From: Elymus sibiricus | Taxonomy: Eukaryota > Streptophyta > Magnoliopsida > Poales > Poaceae | DNA: 64,000 nt | Assembly: GCA_039707655.1 (NCBI GenBank) | Contig: CM077664.1 | Location: forward strand, 29,500,781 to 29,564,780 | Reading direction: 5' to 3' | Shown: one piece after another, positions 11,186 through 23,953 of the stretch | Numbering within the stretch: the first letter of the stretch is position 1 | How the letters are laid out: each line of letters begins with the position of its first letter | Made by a program: the position numbers and the translations under genes | The notes under the pieces: model-generated | What the model saw: the letters and a program-made list of their open reading frames with translations, nothing else | What the model was told of the DNA's origin: nothing | Databases searched by the model: none

Positions 11186-13587
11186 AACAATGCATTATGC
11201 CTAGCTAGGGGCATAAAACAATAGCGCTTGCTGGGAGGCAACCCAATAGTTATCTTAAATTTTTGATTTTTATTTCTAGTTTGTGTGATGAAATAATTAT
11301 TTCTACTGTAATGATTGTGTTTTTATATTTTAATTAGTTTTTGTGCCAAGTAAAGCCTTTGGGATGATTTGGATAATAGTTGATTTGATTCTGTGCAAAA
11401 CCAGAAAGTTTTGCGTCCAGTACAGAAAATACTCTAAATTACTGTAACGTGGGAATTGGCTGAAAATTTTACACATGATTGATATACAAAGTTTCCACGT
11501 TGTCCTAATTTTTCAGAATTTTAAGTGTTACAAAAGTATGATTTTTATTCAGATCATTACAGACTGTTCTGTTTTAGACAGATTCTCTTTTTATTGCATA
11601 GTGTGCTTATTTTAATGATGCTATGGATTATATCGGGCGGTATAAGTCATGGAGAAGTTAGAATACAGTAGGTATTATGGAAGAACAATTATGAATGAGT
11701 TTACAACAGTACCGAAAGTTTATGATTTGTTGATTATACTAACGGATCTCATGAAGTTTTTGTTAAGTTTTGTGTGCTGAAGTTTTCATGTTTTGGGCGA
11801 GATCACGATGAGTAAAGGAATAAGGAGAGGCAAGACCTTATGCTTGGGGATGCCCAAGGCACCCCAAGATAATATTCAAGGAAGACCCAAGCGTCTAAGC
11901 TTGGGGATGCCCCGGATGGCAGCCCCTCTTTCGTCCACAATTCATCGGTATGTTACTTGGAGCTATATTTTTATTCATCACATGATATGAGTTTTACTTG
12001 GAGCGTCTTGTGCTATAGTTTTATTTAGTTTGCTTGTTAGTTTTCCATAATCATTGTTTGCTGGACACACCTTTTTGAGAGAGACACACATTCATCGTAA
12101 TTTGTTAGAATACTCTATGTGCTTCACTTATATCTTTTGAGTTATGCAGTCGCTCTTGTGCTTCACTTATATTTGTTAGAGCACGACGGTGGTTATATTT
12201 TATAGAAATGATTGCACTCTCATGCTTCACATAAATCTTTTTGAGAGTCTTAAATAGGAAGTGGTAATGAGCACGGGGGTTATAAAACTAGTCGGAAAAG
12301 GATAGGTATTTAAGAGTGATATATTAAAAACTTTCATGTAGATCACTAAATATGAAACGTGTGATTTAATTATATTGATATAGTAATACGAAAGGGTATT
12401 GGTTCATGATCATTGGTTAGTAGAAATATCGATATTAAAGATTGTTATTAACTACTCATTTAAGTGTCCAACATGGCATGACGGGGATGCGTGAGCATTT
12501 TTATGTATGATTGAAATCCTTTGTGTTGTTTGAATCGGGGGTGCGCGATGGTTAACTCCTACCAACCTCCTCCCTAGGGGCATGCGAGTAGTACTTTGCT
12601 TCGAGGGCTAATAAAACTTTCACAATAAATATATGAGTTCTTTATGACTAATGTGAGTTCATGGACAATTACGCACTCCCACCTTTCCGTATATTACTAG
12701 CCTCTTAGGTACCGTGCATTGCTCTATCTCACCTCGAGAGTTGGTGCAAACTTCGCCGGTGCATCCAAACCCCGTGATATGATATGCTCTATCACACATA
12801 AGCCTCCTTATCTTCCTCAAAACAGCCACCATACCTACCTATCATGGCATTTCCATAGCCATTCCGAGATATACTGCCATGCAACTTCCACTGTTCCGTC
12901 CTATGACATTTGTGTTCATCATCATTTTGTTTTGCATGATCATATAGAGCTGACATGATATTTGTGGCAAAGCCACCGTTCATGATTGTTATACATGTTA
13001 TGCTAGATCATTGCACATCCTGGTACACTGCCATAGGCATTCATATAGAGTCATATTGTTTCAGTTATCGAGTTGTAATATCGAGTTGTAAGTAAATAAA
13101 AGTGTGATGATCATCATTATTAGAGCATTGTCCCAGTGAGGAAAAGAATGATGGAGACTAATGAGTCCTTGCAAAAGCGGGGATGAGGTTCATGATATTG
13201 TTCTAAAAAAAGGAAAAAAAAAGAAAAATGAGAGAAAAAGAGAGAAGGGGCAATGCTACTATCCTTTTACCACACTTGTGCTTCAAAGTAGCACCGTGTT
13301 CTTCATATAGAGAGTCTCCTGAGTTATCACTTTCATATACTAGTGGGAATTTTTCATTATAAAACTTGGCTTGTATATTCCGATGATGGGCTTCCTCAAA
13401 ATGCCCAAGGTCTTCATGAGCAAGCAAGTGGGATGCACACCCACTTAGTTTTATGTTGAGCTTTCATACACTTATAGCTCTACTGCATCGGTTGCATGGC
13501 AATCCCTACTCCTCGCATTGATATCGATTGATGGGCCTCTTTATTGCTTATTGATCCGCCGAGTTGATGCAAGACATTCTTCCTTTT
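11186..13587 (+). other. Non-coding 3' internal region of the 7373-15036 gypsy
   Basis: No reverse transcriptase or integrase motif and no long frame is seen. The region holds GGGAGGCAACCCAA at about 11232, repeated CTTGGGGATGCCC phrases around 11850-11920, and a purine-rich stretch at 13205-13250. The inverted equivalents occur in the minus-strand element at 35165-44901, so it is an element-specific non-coding part, not host sequence. Confidence 0.75.
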
Positions 13588-15036
13588 TATATCATTTTTG
13601 GGAACTAACCTATTAACTCAGTGCCCAGTGCCAGTTCCTATTTTCTGTATGTCTTTTGTTTTTCAGAAAATCAATACCAAACGAAGTCCAAACACAATGA
13701 AACTTTACGGTGATTTTTTCCGGACCAGAAGGGACCCTAGAAGCTTCGGGGGAGGGCCAGAAGATCTACGAGGGAGTCACAAGCTCACACAGCGCACCCC
13801 CAGGGGGGCGCGCCACCTGAGCTTGTGGGTCCCACGCAACTCCATTTGACCTAATTCCACTTCTATAAATTCCCATAAACCCAAAACCAATAGAGAGCCA
13901 CCCGAAACAATTTTTCCGCCGCCGCAAGCATCTGTTCTTCCGTGATCACATCTGTAGGTCTTTTCCGGTAATCTGCCAGAGGGGGAATCGATCACGGAGG
14001 GCTTCTACATCAACCTTGCTGCCTTCCGATGATGTGTGAGTAGTCTACCACAGACCTATGGGTCCATAGTTATTTGCTAGATGACTTCTTCTTTCTCTCC
14101 GATCTTCAATACAATGTTCTCCTTGATCCTCTCAGAGAACTATCCGATGTAATATTCTTTTGCAGTGTGTTAGTTGGGATCTGATGAATTGTGGGTTTAT
14201 GATCCGATTATTCATTGAAAGTAATTGAGTCAATTCTGAAATTTATTATGCATGATTATTATAGCTTTGTATTTCTCTCTGATCTATCCGTTTGGTTTGG
14301 CCAACCAGATTGATTTGTAGTGGGTTCAATCTTGCGGTGTCCTCACCCAGTGACAGAAGGGGTAGCGAGGCACGTATTTGTATTGTTGCCATTAAGGGTA
14401 AAATGACGGGGTTCAATCATATTGCTTAGTATTATTCTGTCTACGTTATGTCATCATACCTCATGCATTACTCTGTTTGTTATGAACTTAATACGTAGAG
14501 AGGCAAGCATAGAAGTGCTCTCGAAGTGGAATAATAGTAGTAGATGCAGGCAGGAGTCGGTCTACTTGTCACGAACATAATGCCTATATACATGATCATT
14601 GCCATGAATAACGTCATAACTATGCGCTTTTCTATCAATTGCCCAACAGTAATTTGTCTACCCACCGTATGCTATTATTATGAGAGAGAAGCCTCTAGTG
14701 AAAACTATGGCCCCTGGGTCTACTTTTATCATATTAGTAAAACCGTAATTACCTTGCTGCAATTTTACTTCTTTTATTTTACTTTGCAATTTATCTATCT
14801 ATCACTATCAGATTTAATCATTACAATTAACGAGTTCAAGAGGATTGACAACCCTCTTGCCTGCGTTGGGTGCAAGTATTTGCTCTCGTGTGTGTAGGTG
14901 CTACTAACGAGGCATTTGTGTGATTCTCCTATTGGTTCAATAAACCTAGGTTCTCACTCAGGGAAATACTTATCCGCTACTATATTGCATCTCCCTTCCT
15001 CTTCGGGGAAAATTCCAACGCAGCTCACAAGTAGCA
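13588..15036 (+). repeat. 3' LTR of the 7373-15036 gypsy, 5'-truncated
   Basis: It aligns with the 5' LTR from about 7453 onward and ends CTCACAAGTAGCA like its partner. The TGATACGTCTCC start and about 80 bases are missing. Many substitutions separate it from the 5' LTR, indicating an old insertion. Confidence 0.88.
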
Positions 15037-17814
15037 GTAGCCTTCATCGCTAATGGCCACGATGACCTCCGCATGTGCTTGCCATAGATCCAACACACAA
15101 CACTGGCATCTCCATCAACACCAAGGGCATCTTTGGTGACAACGACGGGTTCCTTATACCCGGTCGGACATCAGAACTTAGGAGCCACATACCAGCAGGC
15201 AATATTCGAACACCTGCACCATAATATCGGTCGGGATCTTCGATGGCCGGTCAGGCGTGTCAGACCACCATCTCCCGAATTTAGATCCAGAGGATGACGG
15301 CACTGCCCCAGCACCCACTTTATGGGAACCCGCGACTAGACACCGTTCAAACCTCACATGTCATAACCAGCATGCTCTACCATCACAGCTGGTCACTATG
15401 GTCTACGATAACTGTCACGTCGACCACTCCCTAGAGGATTGCTTCCTCGACGAACCTATCTCAGATTGTGGCATCAACACTATAGGCCTGATCTCGTTTT
15501 CTGATTACAAGAACGATGGCGATGATGCAATGTCCGAATCCTGACCCTCCAACTCATAGGAAGTAGCCGCAACAGGCCCGTCGCCAGAGGCAGAAACAGA
15601 GGAAAGTAGGGGTAGGTCAGAACCATTGACAGAGGTCGGCAACAGCAAACAAACCCCCGAAGTGGCCATGGAATATTACGTACCACAGGCAATTTCCCTA
15701 CATCATGTCATGATGACAGAGCCAGTGGACAGTTGCACACCAGGAAGTCCTGGAGTCAACCACCACACATGCGACACCGTCAATAGCAATAGGGCTCCAA
15801 GCCCTCCAACTTCCGACCACTGAGCGACAGGCCGCGGTGAACCCGGAGCCAATGACGCCCTCTAGTACCCCACATCAGCAAAACGGTGCGGACACCCTAG
15901 AATCCAAACCACTAGTCTTCTTCACTCTGGGGGCTACTACGTCAAACCTGGGAAGCGTTGAAACAACGCCACCAATAATGATGACCAGAGCCATCTGACA
16001 TCTCACCACGCCTATACAAGGTAATGACCCGATGGCTCAGGCAAGGGAAGCCCTATGGGTCTCCATGTTAAACAGACAAGTACAACTCCAGCAGGATACC
16101 CTGGAGGCCGCCGTACATCAGTAGAGCATGACAAACTACGAACCCTGCCGCCACGCATGCCGTTGGTCATGGACAAGCACCCCGAATGGCACTGACCGTG
16201 GCCGGGAGACCGGGGAATGCTTCAGGGAACAAAACAATATCATTAGCGCACCAACACCAGCCCATGGTATTCAAGTAGCCGCAACGCTGGTTGACAGGCT
16301 ACAGGCCACGCTAGGAGACCAGAATCTTCTGGCAGATCTCATAAAGATCATCCACAGAACGATCGAGCTCCAAGGAAATGTCACCAGGTCGCAAGACAGG
16401 CTTGCCGGGACAGATAGCATCCTATCAGCAGCGGGAGAACAACCTCATAATAAGCCACTTGGCTCTCTCTAGGAGCCGGAGGTCGCCGCAGCACCGGAGG
16501 CCGGAGGCCTTCACCAACCAATCTCGGCAGTAATAGCGCGGCACCAAGCTCAGACCCCACAACAAGGAATGACAGTCGATGATCGCCTAGGCTTTCGCCC
16601 CGATCTCCGAGACTAGTTACAGGCTCGGGCCAAGGAGCGCTACGGCATGACTACGAGGCTCTGGTGCCGTGGCTCACATCAAGAATAGCACCTTCATGCT
16701 TCGGGTACGATGTGATCCCAAACTAGTTCCCACAACCATTTATCATCCGATGCATCGAGAAATACTTCGACGACACCAAGCCTGACCTCTAGCTTTGGGA
16801 CTACCTGACGGTGATAAAGATGGATCGTGGCGATGTTGGCAATGCACTATGGCACATCCCATTAAGCCTCACAGGTTCAACGTGCTCCTGGGTAAATGGG
16901 CTACCACCCAACTCCATACATACGTGGCAGACTTCGAGCAAGAATTCATCAATAACTTCGAGGGAACATACCAAAGGCCTGGAAGTGGTGCCGACCTCCA
17001 TAGCATCATACATGAGGATAAGGAATCAGTCCATGACTACCTCGTACGATGGCTAAAACAGAAAAATACACTCACAACATCGTCGACAAAACTGCCATAG
17101 AAGCATTCGTGAGCAGAGCGGAGGACCGTTTCTTTCTCCACAAGCTCGGTAAGAAGCGAGGCGAGGGCAAGCTAACGACCATGGCGGCAGTAATGAAAGC
17201 CGCCATGTGGTGAAGAGACCGCCCGCGCAGGCCGTTGGCCTATTCAAATAGCCGAGGCAGTCGAGCCTGCCGAGGGCGAGGGCTCCCAAGGAAGAAACGG
17301 GAACCGTCACCGTGACCGCAAGCGCAAGGAAGATCCAGATTCCGAACTAGTGGCCGCCACGAACGGAGCTGGCCAGGACAGAAACAAGAGGAGGAAATGG
17401 GAAGATAGGCCCAAGCAGCCATCTCGCTCATACGAGGACATTATGAGCGGCCCCTGCAGATACCATAGCCACGCAGCATTCCAGGTAAACCTCTCAACAA
17501 GGGAATGCCAACTCAACGACTAGCTCACGAAAGAAAAGAATGCTAGGGCCAACGCCAAAAGGAGTTCAGACGACGATAGCAGCCCCCCAACCCCTCTAGT
17601 AAGGTCTAAATTACAAGCCTGCAATAGCAGAAGAGGAGGGTGGCATGCCTTCTAGAAGGAAATCATGGTGGTGAATAAGATCTTCCGGGGGCCCGAGTCC
17701 AAGCGAACGCAAAGACAGACCAAACGAGAGGTATACGCGCTTGTCCCCAGAGTCCTCCAGCTCCTGGACTGGTCAGATCACATGATCTCGTTCGGAGTGA
17801 CATATCACCCAAAG
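15037..17814 (+). pseudogene. Decayed gag region of the old gypsy element, resumed after the nested insertion
   Basis: Sequence interrupted at 7372 continues here. Open pieces at 15257-15544, 16128-16472 and 16795-17100 are separated by stops and frame changes. The piece at 16795 has the gag-domain pattern: a capsid-like segment ending FEGTYQRPGSGADLHSIIHE and VHDYLVRWLKQKNTL, the same arrangement as in the gag at 58214. From about 17700 a phrase LVPRVLQLLDWSDHMISFGV resembles the region just before the protease of such elements. The copia LTR at 17815 cuts it off. It cannot make a full gag. Confidence 0.7.
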
Positions 17815-19623
17815 TGTTGGGAAACGTAGTAGTAAACAAAAAAAATCGCCCTACGATCACCCAGGAACAATATGAAGATGCATATGGGGTTTGGATCAAC
17901 GATCGTTACCGACTCCGGAGTGCAGCACAAGTAGATGAGTCGGTGTAGATCGTACTTGGTGTCTCTCAAACCGTTGATGACGATCGCGCGGACCGCCCTC
18001 GAACAATCCCTCGAACAGAAGACCGGAAGCATGACCTCTCTACTTGGTTGCAAGTGTGCGGTCTTCACGATCCGGCAGTGCTTCGCCGTCCAGAGTCGCC
18101 GGAGAATTAGAGGGAGGAGATTAGAACCACACTGGGCTTCTAATTATGAGGATTAGAGGAACTAGACCTAGCTCTAATTAGTCAACTAGGACCAACTAGA
18201 ACTAGAACTAGAAGAACTAGAGGAGGCTCCAAAACTTGTGTGTGGAAAAGGGCCAAAACCTCCACTATATATAGGTTAGAGGGGAGAGAGGACAGCCAAG
18301 AGGAGGGGAAGGACTCCCCTCCCCTTGCGCCGACCAAGGAGGGAAGGGGAAGTCCTTCCCCTTCCCCAATTCAGCCTCCCCTAGAGGGAAAGGGGGGTGC
18401 CTCCCCACTTGGGCCTTGGTGGCCCAAGTTGCCTTCCACCACTTGGCCTTTTTAGGCCCGTTGGTATTAAATTAAATATAAAAGCCTACTAATAAATATT
18501 AGAGCCTCTTATTATTAATTTAACAGCCTCGAAAACATTTTCCACCTATATATTATTTATCGGTAATACCTGGTATTACCCGATACTCTCCGAAACCCTT
18601 CCGGTGACCCCGAAACGCTTCCGATTCCTCTCGGAACTATTCCAAATATTAATGAAACTATTTCACAAATAAACCCTCGATACTCTCATCCTACTAATAC
18701 TCAGCAGATCATGATTACCTTAAGCTTGTGACCCCGTAGGTTTGGTAAATCATAGACATGAACGAAACCCCTTCGTTCAATGACCGATAGCAGAACCGTG
18801 GACGTCCATATCGATCCCTATGATTACATGAATGGCATTTGAGTGAACCTTTGGTTATCATGTGATGTTCCCTTTGCTTTGCGATACTTTACAAAACCCG
18901 GGGTGCATCGGTATCCTCCAGAGTCATCACCAGGCTCACTATACCGTTGCCCTCGTTACTAGTTTTCTTCTTCTTTCTTGTTGAAGTGTTCCGGCATCCC
19001 CGTGACTTAGTCACCTATGTCTGGCCAGACGATGATGATTGATATCACACCAAGAGGCCCCTAATAATATCTCTCCATTGTCAGAGGAGCAAATCCCACT
19101 CTTGAGCTATCCAGTTCGTTGTCAAACTTTCTGATGGACCTGTAAATTGTCGCTTTGATCACCTTGTTACAGATGACGTTTGAGCAACTCCAAAGTCCTC
19201 CGTACGGTAGGAAGTGACTGCGATACTCTCATGGTCTGAGGAACTAAAACACAAGCTAACACTCCGTGTTATAATAATTGATTTCAGACGATATTATCTC
19301 AAAGTATAACAAACAAGATTAGGGTCGATTCAATATGATCGTTGTTCTAACGTCATTCTCTCAATGTTGTTTTAGGACTATCATTACACTTAACGATATC
19401 CTAAGATCCGGAAAACGTGATCAGCAACAACACTTGAGCCAGTCTTAGAGGCAAGACTAGGAACCTATTCTTTACTGTTTATCATTCCACACGTGCATAT
19501 GCGTTTTCCACTGAATCGCATATTCCAGGATCATAGCAGTTATAGCATGAAATATAAACTCTTAATTATGAAAATGGAAATATAATAATACAATATTATT
19601 GCCTCCAGGGCATATTTCCAACA
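17815..19623 (-). repeat. 3' LTR of the minus-strand copia element
   Basis: It is 1,809 bp long, close to the usual 1.7-1.8 kb of this group. On the plus strand it begins TGTTGGGAAACGTAGTAG and ends GGGCATATTTCCAACA. It sits directly against the old gypsy gag; five bases before it are CAAAG, but the partner target-site copy cannot be tested because the 5' LTR is missing. Confidence 0.9.
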
Positions 19624-19640
19624 GTCTCCCACTTGCACTA
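19624..19640 (-). other. Polypurine tract of the copia element
   Basis: On the minus strand the sequence just before the LTR reads GTGCAAGTGGGAGAC, the usual second-strand priming tract of Angela/BARE elements. It shows that the internal region lies to the right and that this is the 3' LTR. Confidence 0.85.
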
Positions 19641-22090
19641 GAGTCAATAATCTAGCTGCATAGTCTCTCTAACACCTATGGCTAATCTGGTGTTTGCTCA
19701 TGCTTTGCTTGTGGTAGAACCTTCGTCATAAGTTTGACAAATTCAAAACCATGTACTATTTGTGTTATTCGTGTCTGTTTTTGTAGGAACTTGATTCATT
19801 TTGCTTTGAGCAATGACATTGTTATTCATAATACAATGTCATATGTTTCATTGCACTTTGAACCAAACCAACTTTATCAGTACTCTTCTTGATTAACTAT
19901 ATTCATAGTGTCATTGGTTTCATCACAATTTGGATCACACCAATTTTATTAGGACTCTTCTTGATCAACTATATTCATAATATAGTGTCATTGGTTTCAT
20001 CACAATTTGGATCACACCAACTATATCAAGACATTTCTTGATTCAGACAATTATGAAACATATAATGTTTTTCAAGACATACATCTTACGTTATCGAATC
20101 CACAATATTGTTCATGCTGGAAAACTATTCCAAACAATTATCATAGCCTAATAATTTTATATCAGTCATGAAGCTGATGTTCATATATTCATTTCCTCAA
20201 AACAAGAGATTTGTTCTTCTGAGGCACTTGATATATGTTACTAACACTTAGTACATAGAACTTTTGGCCTTATCATAACATTCATGATGAATTCATTCAT
20301 CTATCCATGCCTATGAACTGATTTCGATAAGCATCATGTTATGTGACATTGGGAGAAAACACTTTCTCCATTTTAAACCTTTTAAAACCTTCTCAATGTT
20401 TAATTTAGTCCAGCTTAATCAGACATCTTGACCTATCTTTATAGATCCTTTATGTCCAATATTTTGCTTCACCATTTGGTCTTTTATTGGAAACATATAC
20501 TTAAGATCTTTTGATGTGCTTAGAAACTTTATATTATTTCCACTCTACAATATGTCATTTACATATGAGACCAGAAATACTATATATAGCTCCCACTGAA
20601 TTTCATATACACAAGTTTCTTTATCATTTTAACAAGGTCAAACTCATTAAAATGTTAATTTGAAGATTACTTCATACCTCTTGAAGGATCAACCAAGTTC
20701 CAAATTTGATTGTTTTATACCTTATGGAGGATCAACCAAGTTCTAACTTAATTGTATATGAACTCCATTCCGGTGTGCATGGCTATGAGCCATTCCTTTG
20801 AGCTGGGCGCCGCCATTCTGGTGCGCAGGTTCATCTTCTTCAAAGATGAATATCTTATTGTGAGATCATTCAGGAGGTTCATTAACTCTTCCTGATCTAC
20901 GCAGTTCAGTTACAAGCTTTAACTAGAGTTTCTACATCTGGTGTAGTAACTTACGGTTTAGTTTTGCAGATAATTCATCGGAACATCTTCCGGTTTGTTA
21001 ATCCGGCTTACTTCCGCCAGAGATTCAATAATCTTTATCAAGCTGTACTGTCCTCCTACTTACTTCTTTGACTAGAACACTCCTTCTCGAAAAAGTGTTC
21101 ATTCTTTGTGACAAACACTTTTGTCTTTGAACTTTTGGTAGAAGGAATCCCAATCACATTTTGGGATAACCTACAATTTTAGCATTCATCTGGATTATGA
21201 ACTCCATAACTCATATGGTGTCTTTTAGCCAGATTATCATGCGGTGCTCTGTTTAGTGTATATCTTTGCTGTTTCAGATAAATATTCCCAATATTAATAA
21301 AAGTAGACCGGTAGAAAATAATTCCACAATTATTCAAGTGTTTTGCTAAACTTATGACTCAGATAATTTTCTTCATTATTGAAGAACCCTTTATCTTTTG
21401 TCATAATGATTCTTATCTTCATTCTGAAATTTTTGAACCTTTCAAATACTTCATTCTGAATTTTCTTTGAACTCTTCAAATATTTCAGATTTATATTAAG
21501 TAAATCATGTTTACTAAAATTATTTAATGAAGCATAATTATCCACCGCACCCTGGTTAGCTTATCAGATCTCATACATCACTATGTATTCTTTCATTTTA
21601 ATTAAAATCAAAATATTTCAACACTTTATCTATTTGAAGATTATATTCCGATATAACCAAGCAGTGCCACATTTTAGTGGTGTTTATCAGTCTTCTCAAG
21701 ACATTTAGCATTAATGTTATAAAAGTTTCAATTCAAGATTCACGAATAAACCATCAAACACTGAGGTAAATTCAAAACCTATTCTTATAACCACTTGAAC
21801 AACTATTGTTTAAAACTTATAAGAATATCCATTGCATAATCCAAAACATAATGTCTTACACAACTCTCGAATGCAATAACTATTATTCGGTCCTAAGATA
21901 AATCTTGAAGATAAACTAAAGGCATGACATCAACGGTCTTGAGTAGGGATCCCATCACCATTCCTGATTTGCATCACGACTTCACTTCTTCTCAACTTGT
22001 GAGCTTTCTGTAGTCCCTACATCGACATGCAAATGAGAGCAACCGATTTGTATTAAATACTTATGACATACAGAAACAAGTAAAATAACA
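19641..22090 (-). other. AT-rich internal region of the copia element without recognisable pol
   Basis: No integrase, reverse transcriptase or RNase H motif and no frame over about 70 residues was found on either strand. A direct duplication of about 75 bp lies at about 19883-20030; each copy contains GTCATTGGTTTCATCACAAT and GGATCACACCAA. The region occupies the place where pol should be. Confidence 0.65.
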
Positions 22091-22940
22091 TTAACTTTGT
22101 ACAACTTTTATACCTTTACCGGAAGAACCATTCTTCTTATCCGCCAAGTACTTCTTGCAGTTGCGTTTCCAGTGTCCCTTCTGTTTGCAGTAGAAACATT
22201 CAGTCTCTTTAGTGGCTCCGCCCTTGTTCTTCTTTTGAGAGACGGTCTTACCGGCACCAACAGATTTCTTCTTGTACTTGCCCTTCTTCTTGAAACTGGT
22301 GGTTTTGTTGACCATCAACGCTTGTTTGTTCTTCTGCATCCCAGCTTCCGTAGTTTTGAGCATGGCGAACAACTCATTTGCACTTTTCTGCATCCCGTTC
22401 ATGTTGTAATTCATGATAAAACCATCGTAAGATGGGCGGGGGGAGTGAAGCAAGCACAATATCTGTACCGAGGGTTGGAGGAATTCCAAATTCCAGAGAA
22501 GCCAGTCTATCAACATAGCCAGCGAGCTTCACTATGTGCTCACTCATTGAGGAACCCTCTGCCATCTTGCATTCAATCAAGGCCTTAGTTATTTCAAAAC
22601 ATTTGGTCCTTGCTTGCTTCTTGTGCAGAACTTCCAGAGACCCAATTATAAATTGAGTGGTAGAACGTTCAAAACGTTTCTGGAGTTCAGGATCCATGCA
22701 AGTCAACATGAGGCACTAGACTGACTCATAGTCATCACTATGAGCAGTGAAAGCATGTACAACTTCTTTACGTGCATCCTTTGCTGGAGGATCACCAAGG
22801 GGCTGATCCAGCACATACTCCTTCTTTGCACTTCTGAGAACAAATCTCAGGTTCTGTATCCAATCCGCATAGTTTCCACCATTAGCAGCCAACTTTTCTT
22901 TCTCTAACATAGGGGCTAAGTTGAACATATTGCGAGCCAT
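22091..22940 (-). pseudogene. Copia gag, one nonsense change and one frameshift
   Basis: The ATG at 22940 (minus) starts MARNMFNLAPMLEKEKLAAN, the typical BARE/Angela gag start, followed by the UBN2-type gag domain and a Lys-rich linker. A CCHC zinc knuckle, CFYCKQKGHWKRNC (CX2CX4HX4C), lies at about 22170-22210, and the frame ends near 22091. A TAG replaces a likely Gln codon near 22716, and a frame change near a G-run at 22437-22445 splits the middle of the domain. The knuckle itself is intact. Gag would form the particle and bind element RNA; as read it gives only fragments. Confidence 0.88.
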
Positions 22941-23953
22941 TTGATCTACAATGATAAACAAACAAATATATTTTAGACACAATTCATAATTAATATTGCA
23001 CTCGTGTTTAAACAAATTTTAATTTAAAGTGCACTCCCACTCAAATTAATATCTCTCATAATTAATAGTGAGTGATTCAAGATCCAAATCTAATTCTCAG
23101 CCATTGATGTGGACATCACTGATGACGGGAATTTTGATCGGTGGGCAAACTTTTGCCGATCATATCTCCATATGACTATTGTTCATCTTTCGATGCTTCG
23201 TGCTCCGATCCCAAAACGATTCTGCTAGAACTTCAAGACAACCGAGTGCTATCTGCATACATGGTCTGACCATCCCCGTCTTACACCTCACATCCCATTT
23301 ATACTCATGTGGACATGACGTACTCTGGAACGCTACGTTTTATAGATGATTGCAACACTGGGAATAGCACCTTTTAACTTGATATTTACTGTGAGAGATC
23401 ACCCTAATAATTGACTACTGCGCAATCAAAGGGTGCAAACAACAAAAGGGATAAACATCTCAGGCAATTCATAATAGCATGATATGGTATAGCCCTGGGC
23501 GCCGGGAACGTCTCCATGGTCCTCCGTGGTCGTCATGAAGATTTCTTCGGAATCGTTGCCGTGGCGACAATTTTGAAAACTACTGCCGTGGCACCAATTA
23601 TGTTCTCCTGTGCCTGGTGAAGCTCCGGGTCCTCCGTGTAACCTGTAGGCTATTTCTACATATATTACATTAAGGTGGCAATCCCGTGGCTCCATTCATC
23701 ATGTCTTGACGCGCAGGCCACTTAATGTTACATCATATAACCATCTCATACAAAAACTCATTATCATGACAAAGGCTATACAACATCATATGCAAACCCT
23801 GCAAAACCAAGTTAGACGTCCTCTAATCGGTTTGGCAAATTTTAATTACATGGCTTCAAGGGTTTCCGGATAAACCTAGCTACCTACGAGCACACCATCA
23901 AGGTGGTAGTTCTTGTTGCCAGATTGACTTTCGGGGTGTGTGAAAGAAGAGAC
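22941..23953 (-). other. 5' leader of the copia element (non-coding)
   Basis: This lies between the missing 5' LTR and gag. It is non-coding and matches from memory the leader of Angela-type elements, including CTTGACGCGCAGGCCACTTA and AAGTTAGACGTCCTC. It is cut at 23953 by the gypsy insertion; the five bases there are GAGAC. Confidence 0.6.

Larger units (their letters stand above)
7373..15036 (+). mobile_element. Gypsy LTR retrotransposon, gag-protease only (Sabrina/WHAM-like)
   Basis: 5' LTR 7373-8925, primer site 8937-8954, gag-protease region 9108-11185, long non-coding 3' part 11186-13587, 3' LTR 13588-15036. The flanks are GTAGG (7368-7372) and GTAGC (15037-15041), a target-site duplication with one mismatch; both interrupt the same old gypsy gag. 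There is no reverse transcriptase, RNase H or integrase, so it is non-autonomous. The 3' LTR lacks about the first 80 bases of the 5' LTR and the polypurine tract is not found, so a deletion covers the internal/3' LTR junction. Confidence 0.9.
17815..23953 (-). mobile_element. Angela/BARE/WIS-type copia element, minus strand, 5'-truncated
   Basis: Read on the minus strand from right to left: 5' leader (23953-22941), gag (22940-22091), a spacer without recognisable pol (about 22090-19641), polypurine tract, 3' LTR (19623-17815). The 5' LTR is missing because the gypsy element starting at 23954 interrupts the leader. The LTR ends TGTTGGAAATATGCCC and CTACGTTTCCCAACA (minus strand) are those of the Angela/BARE/WIS group. 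With no pol it is non-autonomous as read. Confidence 0.85.
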
